DNA from: Szabonella sp046295215
GTDB taxonomy: Bacteria; Pseudomonadota; Alphaproteobacteria; Rhodobacterales; Rhodobacteraceae
DNA length: 64,000 bases
Assembly (NCBI GenBank): GCA_046295215.1
Contig: JBKBNP010000009.1
Span: 1-64,000 of the forward strand
Reading direction: 5' to 3'
This document shows, in pieces, positions 15,171-23,986 of this stretch. The notes under the pieces are model-generated. The model ran no database searches, had not been told where the DNA came from, and worked only from the letters and a program-made list of their open reading frames with translations. The number at the start of each line of letters is the position of its first letter. Position 1 is the first letter of the stretch. Made by a program: the position numbers and the translations under genes.

Positions 15171-17338
15171 GGCTTGCGCTCCTGTCTGCGGGGCTTGCGG
15201 GGGCTGTCGTGGAAGGACTGGAAGGCCGCGACGAGGGCCGCCGAAAAGGCCGGATCATTGATGTTCTGCGGCAGGCGGATCAACTGCCGCGTCGCGGTCT
15301 GGCGCACGGTCGCGTCCAGCGCGTCAAACAGCGCGCGACGTGCGGCGGGGTCGTGGAAAGGCTTGCCGGGAGCATCCAGCGAGGACACGCCCCCTTCGGG
15401 CAGGAAGAACCGCACCGGGCCTTCCATCCGGTTGAGCCGTTCGCCGATCCATTTGCCCATTTCGGTGTTTTCGGCGGGCGTCGTGCGCATCAGAGTGACT
15501 TGCGGGTTGTGCTGGTAGAACAGGCGGTCCCGGTATTTTTCCGGCACGGTTTCACGCGGCCCGAAATTCACCATGTCCAGCGCCCCGACCGACCCGATAT
15601 AGGGCATGCGGCGGCGGATCACCGCGCCGAAGCGGTCCTCTGTCGCCGGGAACACGCCACCAAACAGCATGTCCGCGATTTCGGTCGTGGTGGCGTCGAT
15701 CACGCCCGCGACCTTGCCGCCGTCGATGAGTTTCTCCATCGACTGCCCGCCGATCCCGGTCATGTGAAACACGAGGCAATCCCAGTCGGATTTCAGCGCC
15801 GCCGTCATCTGTTGCACGCAAGGCGTGGTGACACCGAACATCGACAGTGCAATGGCGGGTTTGGGGTTGGTGCGGGGGCGCGCGGCGCGGCGGGCGGACA
15901 CCATGCCGACCATGGCCTGTGCCGCATTGCCCAAGACATCCTCGGTGATGACATTGAGGCCCTGCACATCGGCCACGGAATACATCATCATGATGTCCGC
16001 AGGCCCGACATACTGGCGCACCTCGCCGCTCGCGACGGTGGAAACGATCAGCTTCGGCACGCCCACGGGCAGCGCGCGCATGGCGGGGGCCACGATGGCG
16101 GTGCCGCCCGAACCCGCGGCGGTGATGATGCCCGCGATACCGTCCTGCCGCACGATCCAGCGGACAAAGGCCTCGGTCATGCCTGCAACGGCCGCCCCCC
16201 GGTCGCCGGTGAACACGCCCGCCGCCCCGCGCGGATGGAAGGCGGCGATCAGATGGGCAGGCACTTCTGCCCCCGAATGCGCGCCGGAGGTGGAAACATC
16301 GACCATCCGCACCGGCAGGCCCGCCGCCCGGATCTGGTCACGGATGAAGCGAAGCTCCTCGCCCTTCGTGTCCAGCGTTCCGGCGACCAGCACCACCTGC
16401 GCGTCGGGGCTGGCCAGCGGGCGCAATTCGGTCTGGGCAGGCATCCCGCTAGGCGCGGTCGTGACGATACGGGCCGCGCGTTCGATGGAGTCCACCGATG
16501 CGGGCTGGGTCCAGCGGGTGGGAAGTTTGGGGTTTGACAGGTAGATTTTTACCGGACCGGCAGGCGCATCGGCGCGCGCCTCGTCGGCGGTCGCGCGTTC
16601 GGGCGCATCCTCGTGGCCATGCCGCCCCACCCCCAGCAGACGCTGTTGCAGATCGCGGTCGGCGGCAAGCTCGCGGGCGGGGGCGGTGCGGTTGATGCGC
16701 CCGTTCACCATGATTGCCACGGTATCGGCCACGCCGCAGGCGACCCCGATATTCTGTTCGATCACCAGCACGTCAATCTCGCCTTCCTCGGCGAGTTGCA
16801 GCAGCATCTCCTCGACCTGCGTGACGATCACCGGGGCAAGCCCCTCGGTCGGTTCGTCCATCACCAGAAGCTGCGGGTTCTGCAACAGCGCGCGGGAAAT
16901 GGCGAGCATCTGCTGTTCGCCCCCCGACAACTGCGCGCCGCCGTTGGATTTGCGTTCAGCAAGGCGCGGGAAGGTGGAATAGATGCGGTCGATCGACCAT
17001 GGTCCGGGTTTGCCCGCGACCATCTTCAGATGTTCGTCCACCGTCAGCGAGCGCCAGAGACGGCGCCCCTGCGGCACATAGCCGATGCCCATGCGGGCAA
17101 TATCGGCGGGCGCACGGCCCAGCAGCGGCTGGCCCCGAAACAGGATCGAGCCGCCCGCCGCAGGCACAAGCCCCATGATCGTCTTGCAGAGCGTGGTCTT
17201 GCCCATGCCGTTGCGGCCCACGACCGACAGAACGCCCGACCCCAGCCGCAGATCCACCCCCTGCAACGCATGGGACGCGCCGTAATAGACGTTGAGGCCC
17301 TTTACCTCCAGCGCGGGGGGGCCTTGCCGTTCAGCCAT
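15167..17338 (-). CDS. LivF-type ABC ATPase fused to Tm-1-like (UPF0261) domain
   Basis: A 723-residue fusion. Residues ~10-240 are a branched-chain-amino-acid-type ATPase: Walker A GRNGMGKTT at 41-49, signature LSGGEQ at 137-142, Walker B LLVMDEP at 157-163. A linker of about 60 residues rich in Ala/Asp/Glu leads to a Tm-1-like/UPF0261 ATP-binding domain (~312-720), which begins VVLVAGTLDTKGEE. The start at 17338 follows the family N-terminus and overlaps livG by 8 bases. The fusion ties an importer ATPase physically to the Tm-1-like enzyme, and the cognate TIM barrel is the next gene. The role of the pair is unknown. Confidence 0.9.
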   Translation of the reverse strand: MAERQGPPALEVKGLNVYYGASHALQGVDLRLGSGVLSVVGRNGMGKTTLCKTIMGLVPAAGGSILFRGQPLLGRAPADIARMGIGYVPQGRRLWRSLTVDEHLKMVAGKPGPWSIDRIYSTFPRLAERKSNGGAQLSGGEQQMLAISRALLQNPQLLVMDEPTEGLAPVIVTQVEEMLLQLAEEGEIDVLVIEQNIGVACGVADTVAIMVNGRINRTAPARELAADRDLQQRLLGVGRHGHEDAPERATADEARADAPAGPVKIYLSNPKLPTRWTQPASVDSIERAARIVTTAPSGMPAQTELRPLASPDAQVVLVAGTLDTKGEELRFIRDQIRAAGLPVRMVDVSTSGAHSGAEVPAHLIAAFHPRGAAGVFTGDRGAAVAGMTEAFVRWIVRQDGIAGIITAAGSGGTAIVAPAMRALPVGVPKLIVSTVASGEVRQYVGPADIMMMYSVADVQGLNVITEDVLGNAAQAMVGMVSARRAARPRTNPKPAIALSMFGVTTPCVQQMTAALKSDWDCLVFHMTGIGGQSMEKLIDGGKVAGVIDATTTEIADMLFGGVFPATEDRFGAVIRRRMPYIGSVGALDMVNFGPRETVPEKYRDRLFYQHNPQVTLMRTTPAENTEMGKWIGERLNRMEGPVRFFLPEGGVSSLDAPGKPFHDPAARRALFDALDATVRQTATRQLIRLPQNINDPAFSAALVAAFQSFHDSPRKPRRQERKP

Positions 17339-18146
17339 GACTGCCCCCCCCGAGGTAAAGCTCCTGCACCTCGGCGTCGTTTTCGATTTCCGCGGGCGTT
17401 CCTTCCTTGAACACACGGCCGTTGTGCATCATCGTCACCGACTCTGCCACGCGCAGGGCCACATCCATGTCATGTTCGATAATGACAAACCCCATATGCG
17501 AGGGCAGGCCGGTGAGGATGGAAACCAGCTCGCTGCGTTCGGTCGGGGAAAGTCCCGCCGCAGGTTCGTCAAACAGGATGAAGCGCGGCGCGCCCGCCAG
17601 CGCCAGTGCGATTTCCAACTGGCGCTGCTGGCCATAGCTGAGTTCGCTGACGAGTTGATCGCGGAAGGGGGTCAGATGCACCGCCTCCACCAGTTCCTGC
17701 GACCGCACCAACAGCGGGTCACCCCGGCGCGGGCGCAGAAAGGAAAACCGCCCCCGGCTGACACCCCGGCAGGCAAGGTAAACATTGTCAGCCACCGACA
17801 GCCCGGTGAACAGAAGCGAGATCTGATAGGTCCGCCGCAGCCCGCGCCGGATGCGTTCATGCGCGGGGAAAGCGGTCACATCCTCGCCGAACAGCCGGAT
17901 CGTGCCGGAAGTGGGCAGGAAATCCCCCGTCACACAGTTGAACAGCGTGGTCTTGCCCGCGCCGTTCGACCCCAGCACCGCGCGACGCTCGCCCGGACGC
18001 ACGGTCATGGTGACATCGGAAATCGCAGCCAGCGCGCCGAACATCTTGGTGACACCGCGCAGTTCCAGCGCGGCGCCGGTGGTGGCCCCGGCGATCCCCG
18101 CCCCGCGATCCTGCGCCAGTATCCTGTCCAATGTGCCGTCCATCAT
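17331..18146 (-). CDS. livG: ABC transporter ATP-binding protein, LivG type
   Basis: A 271-residue ATPase with Walker A GSNGAGKTT at 59-67, signature LSYGQQ at 169-174 and Walker B FILFDEP at 189-195. The LivG hallmark C-terminal extension (GTPAEIENDAEVQELYLGGG) is present. It powers the HAAT-family importer formed by the permeases encoded just upstream. An N-terminal leader of about 25 residues precedes the ATPase core. Overlaps livM as ATGA. The symbol reflects family, not proven leucine transport; such systems in Rhodobacterales also carry amides, urea and aromatic acids. Confidence 0.9.
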   Translation of the reverse strand: MMDGTLDRILAQDRGAGIAGATTGAALELRGVTKMFGALAAISDVTMTVRPGERRAVLGSNGAGKTTLFNCVTGDFLPTSGTIRLFGEDVTAFPAHERIRRGLRRTYQISLLFTGLSVADNVYLACRGVSRGRFSFLRPRRGDPLLVRSQELVEAVHLTPFRDQLVSELSYGQQRQLEIALALAGAPRFILFDEPAAGLSPTERSELVSILTGLPSHMGFVIIEHDMDVALRVAESVTMMHNGRVFKEGTPAEIENDAEVQELYLGGGSHG

Positions 18147-19186
18147 GGCCGCTCTTTCCCGGTCAGCGGGTCACGGCGGCCCCGGCTTGCCTTCCAGCGG
18201 TCATAAAGCCCCAGCATCCCGTCGGGGGAGAAGAACACAACCGCAAGGAAACCCAGACCGATCAAGAGCTTGAACCGCTCATTGGAGAGGTCGAAGGCAG
18301 TCAGCACATCGGGGCTGAAGGTGCGCAGCAGCACATAGATGAAGGCGCCGATGAACGCCCCCGACGGGCGGCGCAAGCCCCCTACCACGGCGATCACCAG
18401 AATGTCGAACACGGCGGGCAATCCGGCCGTTCCGGGTGCGATCTGCGCATTCTGCCAGACCAGCAGGATGCCACCGCAGGCCGCGATCACGGCGGCAAAG
18501 GTATAGGCCGCGATCCGGTGCGCGGTGACGTTGAAGCCGAGCGCCGCCATCCGGCGCGGATTGTCCCGCACGCCTTGCAATGCCAGCCCGAACGGCGTGC
18601 GCGAGACATAGACCACCGCCGCATAGGAGATCACCGCCATGCCGAGCGTGAGGTAGTAGAAAGCCACCGGCTGACGCCAGTCCACCCCGAACAGGCGCGG
18701 CGGCACCACGAGGTTGAACCCCGAATAGCCGTTGAAAAGGCCGTAATTCTGCCGGGTGAAGTAGAAAAACGCGCTCGCGATGGCGAGGGTAATCATGATC
18801 ATGTAGATGCCCTCGGTCCGCACGGCGAGCGCGCCGACCAGCGTGGCAAAGACCGCCGCGATGATGATGGCAAGCGGGATGTAAAGCCACCAGGGCAGGC
18901 CGAGGCTGATCGTCTCCACCCCCGAAGGGCCGAGGATCGCAACCATATAGCCGCCCAGCGCCGCCACGGACATCTGCAACAGGCTGACCATGCCGCCATA
19001 GCCGGCCAGGAACATCAGCGACAGCGCGATCATGCCGAGAATGAAGGTCCAGCCGAACACCTGGAACAGCCAGAAATTATTGGCAAAGGCGGGCATGAAC
19101 AGCAGAACGATGGCCAGCGCCCAGTAACCGGGGGGCACACGCTCGATCCAGAGCCGTTGATTGGGGGATGTTTCGGTCACGGCCAT
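18143..19186 (-). CDS. livM: Branched-chain-type ABC permease, LivM type
   Basis: A 347-residue polytopic inner-membrane permease of the LivM family, with about nine to ten hydrophobic segments. The family motif GRALRDNPRRM-like segment appears as GLALQGVRDNPRRMAALG, and the GGLRRPSGAFIGA segment near the C-terminus is the cytoplasmic coupling region. It pairs with LivH to form the membrane channel. Three bases separate it from livH. Confidence 0.9.
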   Translation of the reverse strand: MAVTETSPNQRLWIERVPPGYWALAIVLLFMPAFANNFWLFQVFGWTFILGMIALSLMFLAGYGGMVSLLQMSVAALGGYMVAILGPSGVETISLGLPWWLYIPLAIIIAAVFATLVGALAVRTEGIYMIMITLAIASAFFYFTRQNYGLFNGYSGFNLVVPPRLFGVDWRQPVAFYYLTLGMAVISYAAVVYVSRTPFGLALQGVRDNPRRMAALGFNVTAHRIAAYTFAAVIAACGGILLVWQNAQIAPGTAGLPAVFDILVIAVVGGLRRPSGAFIGAFIYVLLRTFSPDVLTAFDLSNERFKLLIGLGFLAVVFFSPDGMLGLYDRWKASRGRRDPLTGKERP

Positions 19187-19189
19187 CGG

Positions 19190-20197
19190 TCAGCGCCCCA
19201 ACAGGCCCTGCGGGCGGAACGCCAGCACCACGGCCATGATGAGGAAGGTGAACACCACCGAATAGGTGGGCGCGTAGACAAGGCCGATCTGTTCGGCAAG
19301 TCCGATCACCAGCGCGCCGATGGCAGCCCCGGGAATGGACCCCATGCCGCCCACGATCACCACGACAAGCGATGCCAGCAGGAACCGCGTATCCTCCCCC
19401 GGGGACAGCGACTGGAACGACCCGCCGACGATGCCCGCCATGCCCGCCATGCCTGCGCCGAAGCCGAACACGGCCAGGAACACATACTGGATGCGGATGC
19501 CGGTGGCGGTCAGCATCTCGCGGTCATCGACGCCCGCGCGGATCAGCATGCCGAGGCGGGAGCGGTTGAGCGTGAACCACATTGCAAGCCCGATCACGAT
19601 GGCCGCCACCAGGATCGCGATGCGCACCATCGGATAGCGCAGGAACACCACCTCGCCCGCGCGGTCATAGCCGGACTGGATCGGCAGGGTCATCGGCCCC
19701 GACAGCCAGTCGGGCAAGAGGATCGTGTAGGACTGCCCGCCCCAGATCCACAGCATGATGTCGGCCAGCACGATCGACAGGCCGATCGTCACCATGGTCT
19801 GACGCAGTTCCTCCCCTTCCATCCGGCGAAAGACCTGATGTTGCAGCAAAAGCCCGAGTGCTGCGATGATGACGAACACCACCGGAAAGGCGAGGAGCCA
19901 GTAGCCCGTCGCCTCGGACACCTCGAACCCGATATAGCCGCCGAGCAGGTAGAGCGAACCATGTGCGAGGTTGACGTTGCGCATCAGCCCGAAGATCAGC
20001 GTGAAGCCAGCGGCCACAAGAAAATAGAGCGCCCCCAGCGTCACCCCGGAAAACACGGCGTTGAGAAATACCCGCTTGCGCCCGAAGGACTCTTCCATGC
20101 CTGCCGACCAGGGCGCCAGCACCAGCCAGAGGAACACCGCCAGCACAAGGGCGATGATCCCCGACCAGACCGGTCTTTTCGCAACAAAATCCCGCAT
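19190..20197 (-). CDS. livH: Branched-chain-type ABC permease, LivH type
   Basis: A 335-residue permease of the LivH family. A signal-anchor-like first helix is followed by the core beginning VFSGVTLGALYFLVAAGFTL and by GLMRNVNLAHGSLYLLGGY, typical of LivH. The conserved GGMGSIPGAAIGALVIG loop lies near the C-terminus. It opens the run of overlapping genes that ends with the SMP-30 fusion. The 124 bases upstream, between it and the AraC gene, probably hold the operon promoter, though I could not assign -35/-10 boxes with confidence. Confidence 0.9.
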   Translation of the reverse strand: MRDFVAKRPVWSGIIALVLAVFLWLVLAPWSAGMEESFGRKRVFLNAVFSGVTLGALYFLVAAGFTLIFGLMRNVNLAHGSLYLLGGYIGFEVSEATGYWLLAFPVVFVIIAALGLLLQHQVFRRMEGEELRQTMVTIGLSIVLADIMLWIWGGQSYTILLPDWLSGPMTLPIQSGYDRAGEVVFLRYPMVRIAILVAAIVIGLAMWFTLNRSRLGMLIRAGVDDREMLTATGIRIQYVFLAVFGFGAGMAGMAGIVGGSFQSLSPGEDTRFLLASLVVVIVGGMGSIPGAAIGALVIGLAEQIGLVYAPTYSVVFTFLIMAVVLAFRPQGLLGR

Positions 20198-20321
20198 GCG
20201 ACGCCCAGACCCTCCCCTGTCCGATCAAGCCCCTGTCCTGATGCCCCGACCCTACTGCGCGCGGGCGAAAACCCCATACCCGACAGTCTTGCGGTTCGGC
20301 ACGATGTCCGAAAAGGGATCG

Positions 20322-21158
20322 CTACATCAGCACGCGCTGCGCGCTGCGGCGATAGACGGAGGGCGGCACAACCCCGTTGGCGATGAAAAAGCGCGAAAAA
20401 CTGGCCTGGCTGGAGAACCCGAGATCAAGCCCGATATCCGTGACGGGCTGGCCGGTTGCCGTCAGCCGCTCGATGGCGCGCTCCATGCGCAGCGCATTGA
20501 GGTAGACATTCGGCGTCACCCCCACATGCGAGCGGAAAAGCTTGTAGAAATGCGGGCGCGACAGGCCCGCCTCGCGCGCGATGTCGTCGAGTTCCAGCAT
20601 CTCGCCCAGCCGTTCCTGCAACGCACGCATCGCCTTCCGGATGCGGAAGTCGCGGGTGGTGAGGTCGGGGCCGGTGAAGGCGGGGCCGCGCTGGGTCCAT
20701 TGCCAGGACTGGTCGAACGCGGCCTGCGTCAGCGTGCAGAGCCGGTCCTCGAACAAGGGGTCGTCGCCGTCAGGATCGGCCATTGCATGCGCCGCGCCAT
20801 AGACAAGCCGGGCCAGATGGTCGGTCACCTCCACCCCCACCCGCCCGAAGCGCAGCGACGACGAGGCGTGGCGGCTCGCCTCCAGAAACCAGACGGGGCG
20901 GATATAGAGAACCAGCGCCAGCGTCGGCGTGCGGAAATCCAGTGTTTCATAATAATGCGCCTGCCAGGGGCTGATCGCCACAGCCTGACCGGGGGCAAGC
21001 GGAAAGACGCGGTCCTCCACCACCACCTGACCGGGGGGGCCCTGGACATGGAATATCAGATGGCCCTCGCGATGCCCGTGGGGCACCATCGATTTGTCCA
21101 TCGAATAGAGGCAGACACGTCCGAAATCGCCGTGAAACACGGCTACGGCATTACTCAT
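20322..21158 (-). CDS. AraC family transcriptional regulator
   Basis: A 278-residue regulator with an N-terminal cupin-like AraC ligand domain (EGHLIFHVQG, QAHYYETLDF) and two C-terminal helix-turn-helix motifs (LDDIAREAGLSRPHFYKLF and VTDIGLDLGFSSQASFSRFF). The ATG at 21158 is preceded by a strong ribosome-binding site, GGGAGGGAGG, favouring it over an in-frame ATG 84 bases upstream. It lies directly upstream of livH and in the same direction, so it is the obvious candidate for substrate-responsive activation of the operon. Confidence 0.9.
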   Translation of the reverse strand: MSNAVAVFHGDFGRVCLYSMDKSMVPHGHREGHLIFHVQGPPGQVVVEDRVFPLAPGQAVAISPWQAHYYETLDFRTPTLALVLYIRPVWFLEASRHASSSLRFGRVGVEVTDHLARLVYGAAHAMADPDGDDPLFEDRLCTLTQAAFDQSWQWTQRGPAFTGPDLTTRDFRIRKAMRALQERLGEMLELDDIAREAGLSRPHFYKLFRSHVGVTPNVYLNALRMERAIERLTATGQPVTDIGLDLGFSSQASFSRFFIANGVVPPSVYRRSAQRVLM

Positions 21159-21308
21159 AGTCCTCCCTCCCGCATTCTCCCGATGCAGTCCTGTGGTATG
21201 GTAGCGTGATTCCCCGATTGCACAAGCACAGTTGTCCGCCATCGCACCGGGCCGGGTCCGGGTGGGGTGCGGGCCGGGCCTGCGACCGGACGCGCGTCGG
21301 GAAGCGGA

Positions 21309-22373
21309 TCATGCGGCGGCGGCCTCCAGCAGGTCGCGGTAATCCTGCGCGGTGGCATGGCGCGGATTGGTGCGGTTGGCGATGTCCTCGGCGGCGCGCG
21401 CGGCAACCCCGGCCCGGCGGTCCACGGACAGCGACAGGCCCGCAAGCGTGACGGGCAGACCCAGCCGCGCGCCGAGATCGGCCAGCGACTGCGCAAGGTC
21501 GCGCCCCATCGGCAGGCCCATCGCCTCGGAAATCGCGGTGAAGCGGGTCTGGGCGGCAGGCGCGTTGAAGCGCAGCACCGGTGGCAGCAGCGCCGCGTGA
21601 AATCGACCATGCGGCGGGGCGGGCGTCAGGTCCGCCTCCAGCGCCTGGGCGAGCGCATGGGTGGCCCCGAGCCCCTTCTGCCCGGCCAGCGCGCCATTTA
21701 GGGCGGCGGCCATCATCTCGCGCCGCGCGTCATAATCGCCCCCCGCCGTCACCGCGCGGTCAATCCAGCGCGCCGCACGGCGCAACCCGTCCAGCGCCAT
21801 GCCATCGGCAGGCGGGTTCCAGGTGGTGCTGAGATAGGTCTCCACGCAATGCACGATCACATCCATGCCTGCGGCGGCGGTCACCTCGGGCCCGGCCCAG
21901 AGCGTCAGCGTCGGGTCGCACAGCACGACCGAGGGCAGCGGCCGGCAATCGGCGCGCAGCAATCCCTTGGCGGTGACGGCGACATCGGGCAGGCCGATGG
22001 CGGCGGTGGTGGTGGGCACGGCGATGACGGGGACCGTGCGGGGTGCCGCCCCCGGCGCGTCACGCAGCGCATGGGCGAGGTCAATCGCGCGGTCCATCGC
22101 CTGCGGGCCGCCAAGCGCCAGAACCCCGTCGCAACCGGCCTCCAGCATCAGGGCGCGCAGATCGGCCAGCGGGCGCGCGGCATCGCTGCGCGTCAGGTCA
22201 CATTCGACGGGCAGCAGGCATTCGATCCGGTCGGCAAGCTGTTCCGGCCCGGCCAGCCCATCGGCCAGCAACAGCACATGGCGCAGGCCAAGGCGGTTGA
22301 TTTCCTCGGGCAGCGCATCCTCGACCACGGAATCGGCGAAATGGATGCGGGTGAGATAAGCAATGAGAGACAA
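21309..22373 (-). CDS. Iron-containing alcohol dehydrogenase (maleylacetate-reductase-like)
   Basis: A 354-residue group III (iron-type) alcohol dehydrogenase. The nucleotide-binding GGPQAMDRAID segment, the PTTTAAIG loop and the metal-ligand region GMDVIVHCVETY, THALAQALE and PHGRFHA are visible. The family reduces aldehydes, ketones or maleylacetate with NAD(P)H. The start is taken as TTG at 22373 (SLIAYLTRIHF) because AGGAGG sits nine bases upstream; the in-frame ATG at 22418 has no such site and adds residues that do not look like the family. It lies between the livK and araC genes of the catabolic locus. Confidence 0.85.
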   Translation of the reverse strand: MSLIAYLTRIHFADSVVEDALPEEINRLGLRHVLLLADGLAGPEQLADRIECLLPVECDLTRSDAARPLADLRALMLEAGCDGVLALGGPQAMDRAIDLAHALRDAPGAAPRTVPVIAVPTTTAAIGLPDVAVTAKGLLRADCRPLPSVVLCDPTLTLWAGPEVTAAAGMDVIVHCVETYLSTTWNPPADGMALDGLRRAARWIDRAVTAGGDYDARREMMAAALNGALAGQKGLGATHALAQALEADLTPAPPHGRFHAALLPPVLRFNAPAAQTRFTAISEAMGLPMGRDLAQSLADLGARLGLPVTLAGLSLSVDRRAGVAARAAEDIANRTNPRHATAQDYRDLLEAAAA

Positions 22374-22379
22374 GACAGC

Positions 22380-22391
22380 GTGCCTCCTGTC
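22380..22391 (-). promoter_or_regulatory. Shine-Dalgarno that fixes a TTG start
   Basis: Read on the minus strand, AGGAGG is followed by CACGCTGTC and then TTG. This is the best ribosome-binding site in the region and is positioned for the TTG, not for the more distal ATG of the same frame. Confidence 0.6.
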
Positions 22392-22462
22392 AGCCGTTCG
22401 GAACCGCACGAACGGCAATCACCGGCCAGCCCCCGCAAAGAACGGAAGCGAAAGCCGCAAGC

Positions 22463-22502
22463 GGGGGCGCGCGGGCCGGATCAAGCCCGCCCGCGCGCCC
22501 CC
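22463..22502 (-). terminator. 14-bp G/C hairpin between livK and the dehydrogenase gene
   Basis: GGGGGCGCGCGGGC (22463-22476) pairs perfectly with GCCCGCGCGCCCCC (22489-22502), loop 12 bases. There is no T-run in the livK direction, so it is more likely a 3' stabiliser or attenuator that keeps livK mRNA abundant relative to downstream genes than a full intrinsic terminator. Confidence 0.6.
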
Positions 22503-22533
22503 TTTGTCAACTGGTCAGGTCGGACCGGCTGGA

Positions 22534-23787
22534 TCAGCCGCCCCGCAGCGCATCGCAATCTGGCGTATCGCGCGAGGGCAGGCCCATGGCGCGGAATTCA
22601 TCCGCCGTCATGCCGAGCGTCTGGGTTACACCGTCCTGACGCGCCTTGAACACCGATTGCAGGTTGCCGTCCGATCCCTCGACCACTTCGGTCACAAAGA
22701 CCGAGCCGGTGGCCTGGCGGTTCTCGTTCAGCGTGATCGTGCCCAGCGGCGAGACCAGTTCCAGCCCGGCAAGCGCCGCGTGGAATTTTGCCTGCCCGTC
22801 GGACAGATCGCCCTCGACCTCGTTCAGAGCCTGGATCGCGGCAAGGGTCGCGACATAGTAGCCGACGCCGAACAGCGAGGGCACCTTGGACGCATCACCC
22901 TCGAAGGCGCGATAGGCGGCCATGTAGTCCTGCCAGGCCGGATCGGGGTTGTCGGGGGCGAAGGCGCCCGAGGTCGGCGTGCCGATCAGCGCATCCTTGG
23001 CCCGCCCGCGCGAGGTCAGCACGGTGGCATCGGCCATGATCGTGCCGCCGATCAGGTTGGTTTCGGCCCCCGCCTGTTCATACTGGTTGAGGAAGTTGAT
23101 TGCATCCGTGCCGCCCATGCCCAGATAGATCGCATCCACATCGTCGGGCATCTGCGCGATCACGCCGCCGAAGTCGGATGATCCGAGCGGCACCCAGAAC
23201 CGTTCCACCAGATCGCCGCCCGCGCGGCAGAAATCCACCGCAAAGCCGAGGAAGTTGGTATAGCCGAAGGAATAGTCGGCGGCGATGGAGGCGACCTTGG
23301 TCCAGCCCTTTTCCTTGACGACATAGGTGCCGAGCCCCTGCCCCCACTGCGCCCCGTCCAGGTTGAAGCGGAAGAAGTTCGCCGCCGGATCGACCCAGGT
23401 GGTTTCCAGCGCGCCGGAAATGCCGTTGATGACCGTCTTGTCGGGGATCGTCTTGGCATAGTCGCGCATCGCGATGCCTTCGGAGCCGGACAGCGGGCCG
23501 ATGATGAAATCCACCCCGTCCTGCTCGATCAGCTTGCGGGCCTGACGGATGGTGGTGTCGGGCGTGGTGTCGGTGGGGGCAACGATGGTTTCGATCTTCT
23601 TGCCGCCCGCCATGCCGCCTGCCTGACTGAGGGCAAGTTCGACATTGCGCACGCCATCGGCGCCACCTGCCGCAAAGGCGCCTTCCAGCGCCACGAGTAT
23701 TCCGATCTTGATACTGTCCTGCGCCAATGCGGCACCGGGCAGAACGAGTGCGGCCGCCGAAACGGACGCCACAAGCCATTTACGCAT
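22534..23787 (-). CDS. ABC transporter substrate-binding protein, LivK type
   Basis: A 417-residue periplasmic binding protein (Peripla_BP_6). A classical signal peptide ends LPGAALA before QDSIKIG, and the mature N-terminus IKIGILVALEGAFAAGGADG is typical of the family. The ATG is preceded by GGGAGG. It delivers ligand to the LivHMGF-type importer encoded downstream, from which it is separated by the dehydrogenase and AraC genes. Ligand specificity cannot be deduced; the surrounding hydantoinase and Mo hydroxylase suggest an amide or heterocycle. Confidence 0.9.
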   Translation of the reverse strand: MRKWLVASVSAAALVLPGAALAQDSIKIGILVALEGAFAAGGADGVRNVELALSQAGGMAGGKKIETIVAPTDTTPDTTIRQARKLIEQDGVDFIIGPLSGSEGIAMRDYAKTIPDKTVINGISGALETTWVDPAANFFRFNLDGAQWGQGLGTYVVKEKGWTKVASIAADYSFGYTNFLGFAVDFCRAGGDLVERFWVPLGSSDFGGVIAQMPDDVDAIYLGMGGTDAINFLNQYEQAGAETNLIGGTIMADATVLTSRGRAKDALIGTPTSGAFAPDNPDPAWQDYMAAYRAFEGDASKVPSLFGVGYYVATLAAIQALNEVEGDLSDGQAKFHAALAGLELVSPLGTITLNENRQATGSVFVTEVVEGSDGNLQSVFKARQDGVTQTLGMTADEFRAMGLPSRDTPDCDALRGG

Positions 23788-23804
23788 GTTTTCCTCCCTG
23801 AGTT

Positions 23805-23884
23805 GCCTTGAGGCGCGAGGCCGGGACGACCCCGGTGGCCTTTGTGGCCGATGCCCTGAAGGCTCGTTTTCAAGACCTCAAGGC
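23805..23884. promoter_or_regulatory. Interrupted inverted repeat in livK upstream region
   Basis: GCCTTGAGG (23805-23813) and CCTCAAGGC (23876-23884) are exact complements 62 bases apart, just before the livK start. They could be two half-operators for the local regulator or a leader hairpin. No promoter boxes could be assigned firmly. Confidence 0.3.
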
Positions 23885-23986
23885 TAGGCGGGGGCCGGGC
23901 GCACAAGCGATGCCCGCCAATGCGCCGCCATATCCGAGGGTCTGTTTTTACGGAAATCCGGGGGCAGGCGGCGGGCGGGCGGCGGA

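Noticed and set aside
18131..20386. A 751-codon plus-strand open frame opposite livH and livM
   Set aside because: It is antisense to two clear permease genes, its translation is His/Arg/Gln-rich with no domain, and G+C-rich DNA routinely leaves such mirror frames open.
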